From NCBI RefSeq assembly GCF_002102255.1, contig NZ_LQPH01000107.1, positions 1 through 64,000 on the forward strand: a stretch of DNA of 64,000 nucleotides, in the 5' to 3' direction. Numbering within the stretch: position 1 is the first letter of the stretch; every line of letters begins with the position of its first letter. The position numbers and the translations under genes are program-made. The stretch comes from Mycobacterium nebraskense (lineage in GTDB: Bacteria; Actinomycetota; Actinomycetes; Mycobacteriales; Mycobacteriaceae). Positions 53,102 to 63,396 of this stretch are shown here, piece by piece. The notes below the pieces were generated by a model. It did not search any database. It was not told where the DNA came from and saw nothing but the letters and a program-made list of their open reading frames with translations.

Positions 53102-53968
53102 TTGAAGAAACTGGGGTCTATCCGATCCGGTGCGCGGCCCGGGCAGCCGCGAAAAGCCGCCAGTGATCGCTCCCGGCGGCGCCTTCGCCGCCGGCTGTCG
53201 GGCGGGCTGTTGCTGCTGATCGCGCTGACCATCGCCGGCGGGCTGGCCGCCGTGCTGACGCCGCGCCCGCAGGTGGCCGTCGCCGACGAGTCGTCCTCGG
53301 CGCTGCTGCGGACCGGCAAACAGCTGTTCGACACGTCGTGCGTGTCCTGCCACGGCGCCAACCTGCAGGGGGTGCCCGACCGCGGGCCCAGCCTGATCGG
53401 CGTCGGCGAGGAGGCCGTGTACTTCCAGGTGTCCACCGGCCGGATGCCCGCAATGACCGGCGAGGCCCAGGCACCCCGCAAGGAGCCGATCTTCGACGAG
53501 GGGCAGGTCGACGCGCTGGGCGCGTACGTGCAGGCCAACGGAGGCGGCCCGACCACGGTGCGCAACCCGGACGGCAGCTTGGCCATGAAGTCGCTGCGCG
53601 GCGAGGACCTGGGCCGTGGCGGGGACCTGTTCCGGCTGAACTGCTCCTCGTGCCACAACTTCACCGGCAAGGGCGGCGCGCTGTCGTCGGGCAAGTACGC
53701 GCCGGCCCTGGAGCCGGCCAACGAGCAGCAGATCCTGGCGGCGATGCGGACCGGCCCGCAGAACATGCCCAAGTTCTCCGACCGTCAGCTGTCCTTCGAA
53801 GCCAAGAAGGACATCATCGGCTACATCAAGGCGGTCACTGAAGAGCGCCAGCCCGGCGGCTACGGCCTCGGTGGATTCGGGCCCGCACCCGAGGGCATGG
53901 CCGCGTGGATCATCGGGATGGTCGCCGCCATCGGTTTGGCACTGTGGATTGGGGCACGAGCATCATGA
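53102..53968 (+). CDS. qcrC: cytochrome bc1 complex diheme cytochrome c subunit QcrC
   Basis: A 288-residue diheme cytochrome cc that passes electrons from QcrB/QcrA to the oxidase. Heme sites are CVSCH at 80-84 and CSSCH at 181-185. An N-terminal signal/anchor helix (about 33-53) follows an Arg-rich start, and a C-terminal transmembrane helix anchors it. The TTG at 53102 has AGGAG 8 bases upstream; an ATG at 53084 exists but its purine tract is too close. Confidence 0.95.
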   Translation: MKKLGSIRSGARPGQPRKAASDRSRRRLRRRLSGGLLLLIALTIAGGLAAVLTPRPQVAVADESSSALLRTGKQLFDTSCVSCHGANLQGVPDRGPSLIGVGEEAVYFQVSTGRMPAMTGEAQAPRKEPIFDEGQVDALGAYVQANGGGPTTVRNPDGSLAMKSLRGEDLGRGGDLFRLNCSSCHNFTGKGGALSSGKYAPALEPANEQQILAAMRTGPQNMPKFSDRQLSFEAKKDIIGYIKAVTEERQPGGYGLGGFGPAPEGMAAWIIGMVAAIGLALWIGARAS

Positions 53969-54017
53969 GCCGCGCCGAGACGATGCAGCGCGCAGCGATG
54001 AAGAGGAGCGGCGCAAA

Positions 54018-55223
54018 ATGAGCGACGTCAATGCCGTAGGCGGCTCTGACACCGACAAGGGTGCCGCGCCGAACGAACCCGACGAGGCGGCGCTGGCCGC
54101 CATGTCGCAGCAGGAGCTGGTGGCGCTGGGCGGCAAGCTCGATGGCGTCGAGACGATCGTCAAGGAGCCCCGCTGGGGCGTCGAGGGAACCAAAGCCGAG
54201 AAGCGCGCCGAGCGCGGAGTTGCGCTGTGGCTCTTGCTCGGCGGTGGTTTCGGGCTGGCCCTGCTGCTGGTCTTCCTGTTCTGGCCGTGGGAGTACAAGC
54301 CGAAAGAATCCGCGGGCAGCCTGCTGTACGACCTGGCCACCCCGCTGTACGGGCTGACCTTCGGCATGTCGATCCTGTCGATCGCCGTCGGCACGATCCT
54401 CTACCAGAAAAGGTTTATCCCCGAAGAGATTTCGATCCAGGAGCGGCACGACGGGGCCTCCCGGGAGATCGACCGCAACACGGTCGTGGCGAACCTGACC
54501 GACGCCCTGGACGGCTCGACCATCCGGCGCCGCAAGGTGATCGGGCTGTCGTTGGGACTTGGCCTCGGCGCCTTCGGCCTGTCGACTCTGGTGGCCTTTG
54601 CCGGCGGCCTGATCAAGAACCCGTGGAAACCGGTGGTGCCCACCGCCAACGGGAAGAAGGCCGTGCTGTGGACATCCGGCTGGACACCGCGGTATGCGGG
54701 CGAGACCATCTTCCTCGCCCGGGCCACCGGCTCTGCCGGTACGTCACCGTTCGTCAAGATGCGCCCGGAAGACCTCGACGCCGGCGGCATGGAGACGGTC
54801 TTCCCGTGGCGGGAGTCCGACGGTGATGGCACCACCCCGGAATCGCAGGAGAAGCTCCGCGCGATCAACCAGGGCGTGCGCAACCCCGTGATGCTCATCC
54901 GGGTCCGGCCGTCCGACATGCCCCGGGTGGTCAAACGCCAGGGCCAGGAGAGCTTCAACTTCGGCGAGTTGTTCGCCTACACCAAGGTCTGCTCGCACCT
55001 GGGTTGCCCCGCGTCGCTGTACGAGGAGCAGTCCTACCGAATCTTGTGCCCTTGTCACCAGTCGCAGTTCGACGCCCTGCACTTCGCCAAGCCGATCTTC
55101 GGCCCCGCGGCCCGTGCCCTGGCGCAACTGCCCATCACGATCGACACCAACGGGTATCTGGTTGCCAACGGTGACTTCGTCGAGCCCGTCGGACCGGCAT
55201 TCTGGGAGAGGACGACAGCATGA
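54018..55223 (+). CDS. qcrA: cytochrome bc1 complex Rieske iron-sulfur subunit QcrA
   Basis: A 401-residue Rieske protein with three transmembrane helices in the N-terminal half. The [2Fe-2S] ligands are C325 and H327 (CSHLGC) and C344 and H347 (CPCH), with C330 and C346 forming the disulfide. The ATG at 54018 has a GAGGAGCGG ribosome binding site. Compared with M. tuberculosis QcrA the N-terminus is shorter: an MSRAE start occurs at 53965 in another frame and stops at 54020, while the RSDEEERR segment is in frame just before 54018. A TTG at 53949 is an alternative start. Confidence 0.92.
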   Translation: MSDVNAVGGSDTDKGAAPNEPDEAALAAMSQQELVALGGKLDGVETIVKEPRWGVEGTKAEKRAERGVALWLLLGGGFGLALLLVFLFWPWEYKPKESAGSLLYDLATPLYGLTFGMSILSIAVGTILYQKRFIPEEISIQERHDGASREIDRNTVVANLTDALDGSTIRRRKVIGLSLGLGLGAFGLSTLVAFAGGLIKNPWKPVVPTANGKKAVLWTSGWTPRYAGETIFLARATGSAGTSPFVKMRPEDLDAGGMETVFPWRESDGDGTTPESQEKLRAINQGVRNPVMLIRVRPSDMPRVVKRQGQESFNFGELFAYTKVCSHLGCPASLYEEQSYRILCPCHQSQFDALHFAKPIFGPAARALAQLPITIDTNGYLVANGDFVEPVGPAFWERTTA

Positions 55224-56920
55224 GTCCGAAACTGAGTCCCCCGAAACCGCCCAAGATCGGCGATGTCTTGGCCCGTCAAGGGGAAGACATCGACACCCGC
55301 TATCACCCGTCGGCGGCGGTGCGCAGGCAGCTCAACAAGGTCTTCCCGACGCACTGGTCGTTCCTGTTGGGCGAGATCGCGATGTACAGCTTCATCGTGC
55401 TGTTGCTCACGGGCGTGTACCTGACGCTGTTCTTCGACCCGTCCATGGCGGAGGTCACCTACAACGGCGCCTACCAACCGCTGCGCGGCGTCGACATGTC
55501 GAAGGCCTTCGCGTCCACCCTCGACATCTCCTTCGAGGTGCGTGGCGGCCTGTTCGTCCGTCAGGTCCACCACTGGGCCGCCTTGCTCTTCGCCGCGTCG
55601 ATCATGGTGCACCTGGCGCGCATCTTCTTCACCGGCGCGTTCCGCCGGCCCCGCGAAGCCAACTGGGTCATCGGCTCGCTGCTGTTTATTCTGGCGATGT
55701 TCGAGGGTTTCTTCGGCTACTCGCTGCCCGATGACCTGCTCTCGGGCATCGGGATCCGGGCGTCGCTGTCATCGATCACGCTGGGGATGCCGGTGATCGG
55801 CACCTGGCTGCACTGGGCGCTGTTCGGCGGCGACTTCCCCTGCGGCGGTGTGGGTAACGAGTGCGCGACCGCGGGCTACATCATCCCGCGCATGTACGCG
55901 CTGCACATCCTGCTGCTACCCGGGATCATCCTGGCGCTGATCGGCCTGCACCTGGCCATGGTGTGGTTCCAGAAGCACACCCAGTTCCCCGGGCCGGGCC
56001 GCACCGAGCACAACGTGGTCGGCGTGCGGGTCATGCCGATCTTCGCCGTCAAGTCCGGCGCGTTCTTCGCTGCGATCGTCGGCGTCCTCGGCCTGATGGG
56101 CGGCCTGCTGCAGATCAACCCGATCTGGAACCTGGGTCCCTACAAGCCATCTCAAGTCTCGGCCGGCTCGCAGCCCGACTTCTACATGATGTGGACCGAG
56201 GGCCTGGCCCGTATCTGGCCGCCGTGGGAGTTCTACTTCTGGCACCACACCATTCCCGCGGTGGTCTGGGTCGCCATCCTCATGGGCCTGGTCTTCATCC
56301 TGCTGATCGTCTACCCCTTCCTGGAGAAGCGGTTCAGTGGCGACTACGCCCACCACAACCTGCTGCAAAGGCCCCGTGACGTCCCGGTGCGCACCGCCAT
56401 CGGCGCCATGGCGATCGCGTTCTACATGGTGCTGACGCTGAGCGCGATGAACGACATCATCGCGTTCAAATTCCAGATCTCGCTGAACGCGACGACGTGG
56501 ATCGGCCGTATCGGGATGGTCGTCCTCCCGCCGATCGTCTACTTCATCGCCTACCGGTGGTGCGTTGCGCTGCAGCGCAGCGACCGGGAAGTGCTCGCGC
56601 ACGGCATCGAGACCGGCATCATCAAGCGGCTGCCGCACGGCGCTTACATCGAGCTGCATCAGCCGCTCGGCCCCGTCGACGACCACGGCCACCCGATCCC
56701 GCTCGAGTACCAGGGCGCGGCGCTGCCCAAGCGGATGAACAAGCTGGGCTCGGCCGGTTCACCGGGCCACGGCAGCTTCTTGTTCGCCGACCCGGTGTCG
56801 GAGGATGCGGCGCTGCGTGAGGCTGCACACAGCTCCGAGCAACGTGCCCTGACCGCGCTGCGCGAGCACCAGGAAAGCACCGTCGGTTCGTCGAACGGCA
56901 AGGACGGCGAGCGCCACTAG
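55220..56920 (+). CDS. qcrB: cytochrome bc1 complex cytochrome b subunit QcrB
   Basis: A 566-residue cytochrome b with at least eight transmembrane helices and paired heme histidines (for example VHHWA and MVHLAR). The Qo-site region includes [24 protein letters not shown]326 here corresponds by my count to T313 of M. tuberculosis, the telacebec resistance site. A loop before the fifth helix (207-219) contains an extra Cys-containing segment, [13 protein letters not shown], compared with the M. tuberculosis sequence as I recall it. The ATG overlaps the qcrA stop. The stop shares CTAG with the convergent DUF5994 gene. Confidence 0.96.
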   Translation: MSPKLSPPKPPKIGDVLARQGEDIDTRYHPSAAVRRQLNKVFPTHWSFLLGEIAMYSFIVLLLTGVYLTLFFDPSMAEVTYNGAYQPLRGVDMSKAFASTLDISFEVRGGLFVRQVHHWAALLFAASIMVHLARIFFTGAFRRPREANWVIGSLLFILAMFEGFFGYSLPDDLLSGIGIRASLSSITLGMPVIGTWLHWALFGGDFPCGGVGNECATAGYIIPRMYALHILLLPGIILALIGLHLAMVWFQKHTQFPGPGRTEHNVVGVRVMPIFAVKSGAFFAAIVGVLGLMGGLLQINPIWNLGPYKPSQVSAGSQPDFYMMWTEGLARIWPPWEFYFWHHTIPAVVWVAILMGLVFILLIVYPFLEKRFSGDYAHHNLLQRPRDVPVRTAIGAMAIAFYMVLTLSAMNDIIAFKFQISLNATTWIGRIGMVVLPPIVYFIAYRWCVALQRSDREVLAHGIETGIIKRLPHGAYIELHQPLGPVDDHGHPIPLEYQGAALPKRMNKLGSAGSPGHGSFLFADPVSEDAALREAAHSSEQRALTALREHQESTVGSSNGKDGERH

Positions 56921-57378
56921 CCTCGCGCTGGTTCGGTGCAGGCCGTGCCGCACTGTTGCTGCGCGGCCCGCAGGACGGAGCAGGCGGTGAGGAAAGCCGG
57001 CTTCAGCTGGTCGCGCGATTCGACGGGTAGGTTGGCCGCACAGCGCAACACCATCAGGGCGAGTGCGCTGTAGGTCGTGTACGGGATGACCAGAAGGTTG
57101 ACGCGTGCGTCGCCCCCGATGAAGGTAATTACGTGCTGGCGTTTTCGTTCCCATCCCGACCAGTTCAAGTCGGGTGGTCGTTGCAGTGATGGCCAGTTGA
57201 CGTTGATGGAGTCGATGTCTCCCAGCAAGGGAGTCAGAACGGCGACCAGCTCGGGCAGTTCGATGGTGATGCGGTCCGCGCGTGGCCACCACGCGCCGTC
57301 GATGACGCGGCCGAGTTCACGAGCCACCGACAGCCGGACCGGATTGGCTCGGCGTCGGCGTTCGAACAATTCGGTCAT
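56917..57378 (-). CDS. DUF5994 family protein
   Basis: A 153-residue protein with the DUF5994 hallmark [10 protein letters not shown] near residue 25, followed by [23 protein letters not shown] and a C-terminal helical part. No function is known for the family, which is frequent in environmental and non-tuberculous mycobacteria. This gene is not present between qcrB and the Rv2197c orthologue in M. tuberculosis, so it is part of an accessory insert. Its stop codon overlaps that of qcrB on the other strand. The ATG at 57378 has only a weak ribosome binding site. Confidence 0.82.
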   Translation of the reverse strand: MTELFERRRRANPVRLSVARELGRVIDGAWWPRADRITIELPELVAVLTPLLGDIDSINVNWPSLQRPPDLNWSGWERKRQHVITFIGGDARVNLLVIPYTTYSALALMVLRCAANLPVESRDQLKPAFLTACSVLRAAQQQCGTACTEPARG

Positions 57379-57733
57379 CCATGGACCTGGCGGTCACGGC
57401 CAGGCAGATTGGCAACAACCACGGGCGGTTCCCTTCACGTCGGCGTCGTTCGCCACGGCGAGCGCGGGGCGGACGGAGGAATCGCATTGCCCGTGGGTGG
57501 CACACGCACCGGTCGTGGCGGACCACCGCTGACAACGAAACGGCTCGCAATCCACGCTACGCCAACGGTGACCGCACGGAGCGCCCCGGGGTGGTCGGAC
57601 GGCACGGTTCAGCTCTCCCGGTGGGCCCTGGTGGGGCGCATCCCAGCTGGGCGGACGTGCCTGGCCCCGTCGGTGCACTACAGTGGCGAGAGCCTGACCG
57701 TGGCGCTGTCCGGGTGAGCGGAAGGCCGACACG
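57379..57733. other. 355-bp gap with no supported gene
   Basis: Several open frames cross this stretch, but none has a recognisable domain, a good start site or convincing composition. It lies between the divergent DUF5994 gene and the small 82-residue gene, so it should contain both promoters. No inverted repeat stands out. Confidence 0.35.
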
Positions 57734-57982
57734 GTGAGGATGAGCGTAATGGCGATACAGGACTGGGGCGACGCACCAGAGATCCATCCTTCGAAGATCC
57801 AGGTCGGCGACATCATCGGCACGCTGCGTCCTACGCAACTGCGTTACACCGTGAAGATGATCAGCGGGCCGCAGACGGCTCCCCGGCGCTGGACCTTCTT
57901 CGGCCGCGACGACAACGGCACGCAGCACACGAGCACTTTCGGCGAGGACGAATTGGTTCGCAGGTACGCCAAGGCGTCGTGA
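57734..57982 (+). CDS. small protein of unknown function
   Basis: An 82-residue protein, beginning with GTG at 57734 after a GGAAGG site 8 bases upstream; ATGs at 57740 and 57749 are alternatives. Its sequence (KIQVGDIIGTLRPTQLRYTV, then RRWTFFGRDDNGTQH) suggests a small beta-barrel that could bind a ligand or nucleic acid, with a short C-terminal helix. I do not recognise a family. It forms an accessory pair with the divergent DUF5994 gene and converges on the Rv2197c-like gene. Confidence 0.65.
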   Translation: MRMSVMAIQDWGDAPEIHPSKIQVGDIIGTLRPTQLRYTVKMISGPQTAPRRWTFFGRDDNGTQHTSTFGEDELVRRYAKAS

Positions 57983-57989
57983 TCAGCGC

Positions 57990-58637
57990 CTACTGCGCGG
58001 CGATGGCGCGGCGCAGCTGGCGAACGTGCAGCCACTCGATCACCGGCATCCCCGCGGTGACGGCGCCGGCGACCCCGTACGCGACCCAGGACGCGCCGTC
58101 GTGGCCCACGGCCATCAAGTAGGTCGCTGTCGCCACGGCGACGAGCGCCGCGCCCATCGCGCCCATCAATAGCACGGTGCCGCGCAACCACGCGCGATCG
58201 ACCGCCTCACCCGACCATTCGGATTCGTCCGCCTGAGCCGGTGCCTGGACCCTCGGTTGCCGCGCCCGTTCGGCCGCGGTGCGCGGCACCTGGGACATGA
58301 GCCGCACCGGTGGCCGGTTGGGCGCCGTCATCCCCCGGGCGGCCGGCTCGGTCTGGGCCATCCGGCGGGCCCGCAACAGCATCGGGATCGCCCCGGCGAT
58401 GATCAGCGCGGACACGATGATCACGGCATACAACACCCAGGAGGTGGTATGCGTGCTGCTGGCCGCTTTGTGAAAACCCCGCCCCAAGTCCGCCAGCGCG
58501 ACGGCCGCGGCCACGCTCACGCCCAGCAACACCAGCCAGATGGCGGCGCACGCGCCGATCAGTATGCGATCGATGACATCGGGCGAAATGGTGTCGTCGC
58601 CCGCCAGACGGCGGTACGCCGAATACCTGCTGACCAT
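57990..58637 (-). CDS. membrane protein (Rv2197c-like)
   Basis: A 215-residue protein with four predicted transmembrane helices arranged as two pairs (about 25-50 and 65-90; then about 150-172 and 178-198), separated by a basic, Pro-rich cytosolic linker. The ATG at 58637 shares one base with the mmpS3 stop (TGATG). The length is that of M. tuberculosis Rv2197c (214). Function is unknown; linkage to mmpS3 and cytochrome oxidase genes is conserved. Confidence 0.88.
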   Translation of the reverse strand: MVSRYSAYRRLAGDDTISPDVIDRILIGACAAIWLVLLGVSVAAAVALADLGRGFHKAASSTHTTSWVLYAVIIVSALIIAGAIPMLLRARRMAQTEPAARGMTAPNRPPVRLMSQVPRTAAERARQPRVQAPAQADESEWSGEAVDRAWLRGTVLLMGAMGAALVAVATATYLMAVGHDGASWVAYGVAGAVTAGMPVIEWLHVRQLRRAIAAQ

Positions 58638-59578
58638 CAGCAGCTCGTCTGCGGCAAGTCGTTGGTATTCGACGAAAGGACCGTTCCGTCGCTTGTCGTG
58701 ATCGAGCAGTTGAGCCGGCTGACCCGGAAAAGGCTGGACGCCTCGACGGAGCCCACATCGGACTGCGAGATCGGCGTGACGGTCATCGACCACGGGATGT
58801 ACACGTTGTGTTGGGTGCGCCGACGCCCGGACGCGTCAACGTAGGTCACCGAGATGATGTCACCGGGGGCCTTGGTGCCGGTCACCGAATAGGTCACCTG
58901 TCGCGGCCCGGTCGGTGTCGTCGGTGGCGGCGGCGCTGCCGCCGTTGACGTGCCCGGGGGCGGCGCCGGAGCGGGTGCCGGCGGTGGCGGCGGCGGGGCA
59001 GGCGTCACCGTCACGGTCTGTGTCTCCGTTGCTGTCGGGGGCGGCGGTTCGGTCGTGGGTGGTGGCGGAGGAGGCGGCGGGGGCGGTTTGGTGGTCGTTA
59101 TCTCGTCTTGCATCGGCGGCGTCGACGGGACGGTGGTGGTGTTGGGGTTGGCCAGCTTGCTGGTGTCGGTGCCCGCGAACAGCAGCGACACCGACACCAC
59201 CAGCGCGATCGCGGCAACGATGGCGGCGACCCCGACGATCCACGGCCAGCGCGGAGCACCGTGTTCGTCCTCGGCGTCGGCCGACTCGTCGAAGGTGTCG
59301 TAGTCGTAGAGCCTGAGATCGGCCGGCAAGTAGGGGCCGCTCATGAAATGTTCCGACTCCGGCGCCGAATAGGCCCGCGAGTAGGCGTCGGTCTGGCCCG
59401 TCTGGTCAGCCGCCGGTTCGGCGCCGTCGTCGAAGGGTTCGAGCTCGTCGTCGGGTCCGGGTTCGCCCCCGGGTTCGGGGGCGTCCGCGGTCGCGCTATC
59501 GGAATCCGGTTGGTGGGGAGCCTCGTTCACGGAATCGGGTTCCTCAGGTTCCCATTCCGGGGGTTTCGGCCCGCTCAT
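58637..59578 (-). CDS. mmpS3: MmpS3 membrane protein
   Basis: A 313-residue MmpS-family protein. It has a long acidic cytoplasmic region (1-108), one transmembrane helix (about 113-134) and a periplasmic Pro/Thr-rich stretch with runs of up to ten prolines (about 165-220). The C-terminal MmpS beta domain starts at [21 protein letters not shown] and has two cysteines. MmpS3 is unusual in not being paired with an mmpL gene and is linked to cell envelope and division functions. The ATG lies 142 bases downstream of a perfect 16-bp palindrome. Confidence 0.94.
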   Translation of the reverse strand: MSGPKPPEWEPEEPDSVNEAPHQPDSDSATADAPEPGGEPGPDDELEPFDDGAEPAADQTGQTDAYSRAYSAPESEHFMSGPYLPADLRLYDYDTFDESADAEDEHGAPRWPWIVGVAAIVAAIALVVSVSLLFAGTDTSKLANPNTTTVPSTPPMQDEITTTKPPPPPPPPPPTTEPPPPTATETQTVTVTPAPPPPPPAPAPAPPPGTSTAAAPPPPTTPTGPRQVTYSVTGTKAPGDIISVTYVDASGRRRTQHNVYIPWSMTVTPISQSDVGSVEASSLFRVSRLNCSITTSDGTVLSSNTNDLPQTSC

Positions 59579-59720
59579 CTCTGCCTGCCCTGTCCGACTG
59601 CCTCACCAGCGCGCGGGGCCCCGGGGCCATATCGTTGCGCGCGCGCTTGAGAAATTGTCATTTGCCTGGGCAAAACATTACCGAACCGACAGGGGCAAAG
59701 AAGTGTTGGCGAACCGGCCG

Positions 59721-59736
59721 CAGATCACGTGATCTG
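59721..59736. promoter_or_regulatory. 16-bp perfect palindrome upstream of mmpS3
   Basis: CAGATCACGTGATCTG is its own reverse complement and has a CACGTG core. It lies in the 179-bp gap between ctaF and mmpS3, 142 bases upstream of the mmpS3 ATG and 21 bases past the ctaF stop. It looks like the binding site of a dimeric regulator; there is no U-tract, so an intrinsic terminator is less likely. Confidence 0.5.
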
Positions 59737-59757
59737 ATTGTGACCTTTAGGGGCGAA

Positions 59758-60177
59758 TCAGTGCTTCTCGGGACCGACGTAGTACTCGAAGATCAGTCCC
59801 GCAACCGACGCAAGGACGAACGTCACGCCCGCGGCGATCAGCCAGTTCAGCCACAGCGCGATACCGACCGCGGTCACCGAGGCCGACAGCGCGACCAGGA
59901 TCGGCCACCAGCTGTGCGGGCTGAAGAAGCCCAATTCGCCTGCTCCGTCGCTGATCTCGGCGCCCTCGTAGTCCTCGGGCCGAGTATCGATGCGGCGCGC
60001 CACGAACCGGAAGAAGGTGGCCACGATCAACGCCAGTCCGCCGGTCAGTGCCAGCGCGGTCGTGCCCGCCCATTCCTCACCGCCGGTGGCGAAAAGTGCT
60101 GTCAGCACCGCATAAAGCACCGAAACCACAATGAAAAACCCGGCGACGACTTCGAAAAGCCTGGCTTCAATATGCAT
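59758..60177 (-). CDS. ctaF: cytochrome c oxidase subunit IV, CtaF
   Basis: A 139-residue actinobacterial oxidase subunit with four transmembrane helices (about 8-30, 40-58, 88-108 and 112-132). The family marks are [24 protein letters not shown] in the loop and the C-terminal [10 protein letters not shown]. It is part of the aa3 oxidase of the supercomplex. It follows ctaC by 13 bases in the same direction, so the two are an operon. Confidence 0.96.
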   Translation of the reverse strand: MHIEARLFEVVAGFFIVVSVLYAVLTALFATGGEEWAGTTALALTGGLALIVATFFRFVARRIDTRPEDYEGAEISDGAGELGFFSPHSWWPILVALSASVTAVGIALWLNWLIAAGVTFVLASVAGLIFEYYVGPEKH

Positions 60178-60190
60178 TTGGTGTCCTAAC

Positions 60191-61300
60191 CTACTGACTG
60201 CCGGCCAACTGGCCGCGGCGGGTGTCGAACGGATGGGTGGTCACCGCGAGCGGCGCCTGACCGATCGCCTGCAATGCCTGCGCGTTGCTCTTTCCATCGA
60301 TCCGCTGCTGCAGGTAAGCCTTGAAGTCGTTGGGCGGCACCACCCGAACCTCGAAGTTCATCATCGAGTGATAGGTGCCGCAGAACTCGGCGCAGTGCCC
60401 GACGAAAGCCCCGGGCTTGCTGATGTCGTCGACCTGGAAGACGTTCACCGAGTTGTTCGCCTCAGGGTTGGGCATCACATCGCGCTTGAACAGGAATTCC
60501 GGCACCCAGAACGTGTGCACCACGTCCGCGGACGCCAACCGGAACTGGATGCGCTTGCCGGTGGGCAACACCAGCACCGGGATTTCGTCGCTGCTTCCCA
60601 GGATTTCGACCTTGTCGAAGTTCAGGTACGTCCGGTCCGAGGTGTTGAGCCCGCGGACCGGGCCGACGAGTTCCTCGCCGTGGGCGTCCTTGCCTTCGGG
60701 CCTGGAGACCATCGCGTTCTTGCGCGCCTGGTCGGCACCGTCGTAGGTCAGCGTGCCGTCCTTGAAATCGACGCGCTGGTAGCCGAACTTCCAGTTCCAC
60801 TGGAACGCCGTGACGTCGACCACCACCTCGGGGTCCTTGTCGACGTGCAGCATCTTCTCCTGCACCACCACGGTGAAGTAGAACAACACCGAGATGATCA
60901 GGAACGGTGTCACCGTCAGCACCAGCTCCAGCGGCATGTTGTAGCCGAACTGGCGAGGCAGCTCGGTGTCGGTGGCCTTCTTCCGGTGAAAGGCGGACGC
61001 CCAGAAGATCAGGCCCCACACGATGACCCCGACCACCAGCGAGGCGATCGTCGCTCCGACCCACAGCTCGCGGTTGAGCTGCGCCTGCGGGGTGATGCCC
61101 TTGGGCCAGCCCAGGCCCAGCACGTCCGACCAGCCGCATCCGCTCAGGGTCAGCGCCAGCACGCCGAACGTCGCGGCCAGCGCCAGCGGCCGCCGACGAC
61201 GAGACAGACCCTGCCGAACGCCTCCGGAACGGCTGCCAAAAAGGCCCTGAAACCTGCCCTGCGACAAACGTTGCGAACGGACCTGCTCGCGAGGTGTCAC
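60191..61300 (-). CDS. ctaC: cytochrome c oxidase subunit II, CtaC
   Basis: A 369-residue subunit II that takes electrons from QcrC at its CuA centre. An Arg-rich N-terminus is followed by the lipobox LTLSGC with C55 as lipidation site, two transmembrane helices (about 78-100 and 122-144) and the cupredoxin domain. CuA ligands appear in [10 protein letters not shown] and in [13 protein letters not shown]. The GTG at 61300 is preceded by AGGAGG. An unrelated frame runs open upstream into asnB on the opposite strand and is not coding. Confidence 0.96.
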   Translation of the reverse strand: MTPREQVRSQRLSQGRFQGLFGSRSGGVRQGLSRRRRPLALAATFGVLALTLSGCGWSDVLGLGWPKGITPQAQLNRELWVGATIASLVVGVIVWGLIFWASAFHRKKATDTELPRQFGYNMPLELVLTVTPFLIISVLFYFTVVVQEKMLHVDKDPEVVVDVTAFQWNWKFGYQRVDFKDGTLTYDGADQARKNAMVSRPEGKDAHGEELVGPVRGLNTSDRTYLNFDKVEILGSSDEIPVLVLPTGKRIQFRLASADVVHTFWVPEFLFKRDVMPNPEANNSVNVFQVDDISKPGAFVGHCAEFCGTYHSMMNFEVRVVPPNDFKAYLQQRIDGKSNAQALQAIGQAPLAVTTHPFDTRRGQLAGSQ

Positions 61301-61329
61301 GTCGGCGCCTCCTGCTCGGATATCGAATA

Positions 61330-61342
61330 CTACGCAGCGTAG
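61330..61342. promoter_or_regulatory. 13-bp palindrome between divergent ctaC and asnB
   Basis: CTACGC-A-GCGTAG is a perfect inverted repeat 30 bases upstream of the ctaC start and 91 bases upstream of asnB. On the ctaC strand it partly overlaps TAGTAT, a possible -10 element. An operator role is inferred from symmetry and place. Confidence 0.4.
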
Positions 61343-61418
61343 ACCACGCCGCTGACCCGAGCGACGAAACCCCGGCCCGTCACGGGTGTGCGGCACCGCA
61401 ATCGGCGGCCGAGTGCGG

Positions 61419-61424
61419 CATACT
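61419..61424 (+). promoter_or_regulatory. candidate -10 element of a leaderless asnB transcript
   Basis: CATACT lies 8 bases before the GTG of asnB. The bases in between contain GGGG but no normal ribosome binding site at suitable distance, which points to a leaderless or near-leaderless message. Confidence 0.35.
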
Positions 61425-61432
61425 GGGGCGCC

Positions 61433-63385
61433 GTGTGTGGTCTGCTGGCGTTTGTCGCTGCCCCGGACAGTGCCGACGCCGCCCGGGCCGACGATGCCAT
61501 CGCGCGCGCGTCGCATCTGATGCGCCATCGCGGGCCCGACGAGCCGGGCACGTGGACCGACCCGGGCGCCGACGGATCTGTCGTATTCGGCTTCAACCGG
61601 CTGTCGATCATCGACATCGCGCATTCGCACCAGCCCCTGCGGTGGGGCCCGCCGGAGGCGCCCGACCGCTACGTGCTGGTGTTCAACGGGGAGATCTACA
61701 ACTATCTCGAGCTGCGTGACGAGCTGGCCACCGCGCACGGCGCGGTCTTCGCCACCGACGGTGACGGCGAGGCCATCGTCGCCGGCTACCACTACTGGGG
61801 CGCCGACGTGCTCACCCGGCTGCGGGGCATGTTCGCCTTTGCCCTGTGGGACACCGCGACACTCGAATTGTTCTGCGCCCGAGACCCTTTCGGCATCAAG
61901 CCGCTGTTCATGGCCACCGGCACCGGCGGCACGGCGGTCGCCAGCGAGAAGAAATGCCTGCTGGACCTGTCCGAGTTGGTCGGATTCGACACCCGGATCG
62001 ATCAGCGGGCCGTGCAGCACTACACCGTCCTGCAGTACGTGCCCGAGCCGGAGACGCTGCACCGGGGCGTGCGCCGGCTCGAATCGGGCTGCTACGCGCG
62101 CATCCGGCCCGGGCGGCGGCCGGAGGTCACCCGCTACTTCGTGCCACGTTTCGCCGCCACGCCGATCACCCGCGACAGCGAACAGGCCCGCTACGACGAG
62201 ATCACCGCGGTGCTCGAGGACTCGGTGGCCAAGCACATGCGCGCCGACGTCACCGTCGGGGCGTTTCTGTCCGGGGGCATCGACTCCACCGCCATCGCGG
62301 CGCTGGCCATCCGGCACAACCCCAAGCTGATCACGTTCACCACCGGTTTCGAGCGGGAGGGGTTCTCCGAGATCGACGTCGCGGTGGCCTCCGCCGAGGC
62401 GATCGGCGCCCGCCACATCGCCAAGGTGGTCCACCCGGACGAGTTCGTCGCCGCCCTGCCCGAAATCGTCTGGTACCTCGACGAGCCGGTGGCCGACCCC
62501 GCGCTGGTGCCGCTGTTCTTCGTCGCCCGGGAGGCCCGCAAGCACGTCAAGGTGGTGCTCTCCGGGGAGGGCGCCGACGAGCTGTTCGGCGGCTACACGA
62601 TCTACCGGGAACCGTTGTCGCTCAAGCCGTTCGACTACCTGCCGCGTCCGCTGCGGCGCTCGATGGGCAAGGTGTCCAAGCCGCTGCCTGAGGGGATGCG
62701 CGGCAAGAGCCTGCTGCACCGCGGCTCGCTGACGCTCGAGGAGCGCTACTACGGCAACGCCCGCAGCTTCTCCGACGCCCAGCTGCGCGACGTGCTGCCC
62801 GGCTTCCGCGAGCAATGGACCCACACCGACGTCACCGCCTCGGTGTACGCCGAGTCGGCCGGCTGGGACCCGGTGGCCCGCATGCAGCACATCGACTTGT
62901 TCACCTGGCTGCGCGGCGACATCCTGGTCAAGGCGGACAAGATGACGATGGCCAATTCGCTGGAGCTGCGGGTGCCGTTCCTGGATCCCGAGGTGTTCGC
63001 CGTCGCCTCGCGGCTGCCGGTCGAGGCCAAGATCACCCGCACCACCACCAAGTACGCGCTGCGACGGGCCCTGGAGCCGATCGTTCCGGCGCACGTGCTG
63101 CACCGGCCCAAGCTCGGGTTCCCGGTGCCGATCCGGCACTGGTTGCGCGCGGGCGCATTGCTGGACTGGGCCTACGGGTTGGTGGCGTCCTCACAAGGGG
63201 GGCAGGCCGGTCACCTCGTCGACCTGGCCGCCGTCCGGCGGATGCTCGACGAGCACCGCAACGGCGCCAGCGATCACAGCCGCCGGCTTTGGACGCTGCT
63301 GATCTTCATGCTCTGGCACGCGATCTTCGTCGAACACAGCGTGGTCCCGCAGATCAGCGAGCCGCACTACCCCGTGCAGCTCTAG
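61433..63385 (+). CDS. asnB: asparagine synthetase-type amidotransferase AsnB
   Basis: A 650-residue glutamine-hydrolysing amidotransferase. The GTG-TGT start leaves Cys2 as the N-terminal nucleophile of the class II glutaminase domain, which includes RHRGPDEPG and FNGEIYNY. The synthetase domain has the ATP pyrophosphatase loop FLSGGIDST and [11 protein letters not shown]. In mycobacteria and corynebacteria (LtsA) this enzyme amidates the meso-DAP carboxylate of peptidoglycan precursors, which is needed for cross-linking and lysozyme resistance, so it connects with the dcw genes in this window. The length fits M. tuberculosis Rv2201 (652). Confidence 0.95.
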   Translation: MCGLLAFVAAPDSADAARADDAIARASHLMRHRGPDEPGTWTDPGADGSVVFGFNRLSIIDIAHSHQPLRWGPPEAPDRYVLVFNGEIYNYLELRDELATAHGAVFATDGDGEAIVAGYHYWGADVLTRLRGMFAFALWDTATLELFCARDPFGIKPLFMATGTGGTAVASEKKCLLDLSELVGFDTRIDQRAVQHYTVLQYVPEPETLHRGVRRLESGCYARIRPGRRPEVTRYFVPRFAATPITRDSEQARYDEITAVLEDSVAKHMRADVTVGAFLSGGIDSTAIAALAIRHNPKLITFTTGFEREGFSEIDVAVASAEAIGARHIAKVVHPDEFVAALPEIVWYLDEPVADPALVPLFFVAREARKHVKVVLSGEGADELFGGYTIYREPLSLKPFDYLPRPLRRSMGKVSKPLPEGMRGKSLLHRGSLTLEERYYGNARSFSDAQLRDVLPGFREQWTHTDVTASVYAESAGWDPVARMQHIDLFTWLRGDILVKADKMTMANSLELRVPFLDPEVFAVASRLPVEAKITRTTTKYALRRALEPIVPAHVLHRPKLGFPVPIRHWLRAGALLDWAYGLVASSQGGQAGHLVDLAAVRRMLDEHRNGASDHSRRLWTLLIFMLWHAIFVEHSVVPQISEPHYPVQL

Positions 63386-63396
63386 TGCGAGCTCGC

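Noticed and set aside
57409..57717. A 102-codon plus-strand frame in the accessory insert
   Set aside because: It starts with TTG without a good ribosome binding site and shows no recognisable motif; a 142-codon frame on the other strand is equally open.
60191..63139. A 982-codon open frame on the minus strand
   Set aside because: Only its 3' 369 codons (ctaC) are real. The rest is the antisense of asnB, kept open by GC-rich codon bias, and shows no protein family.
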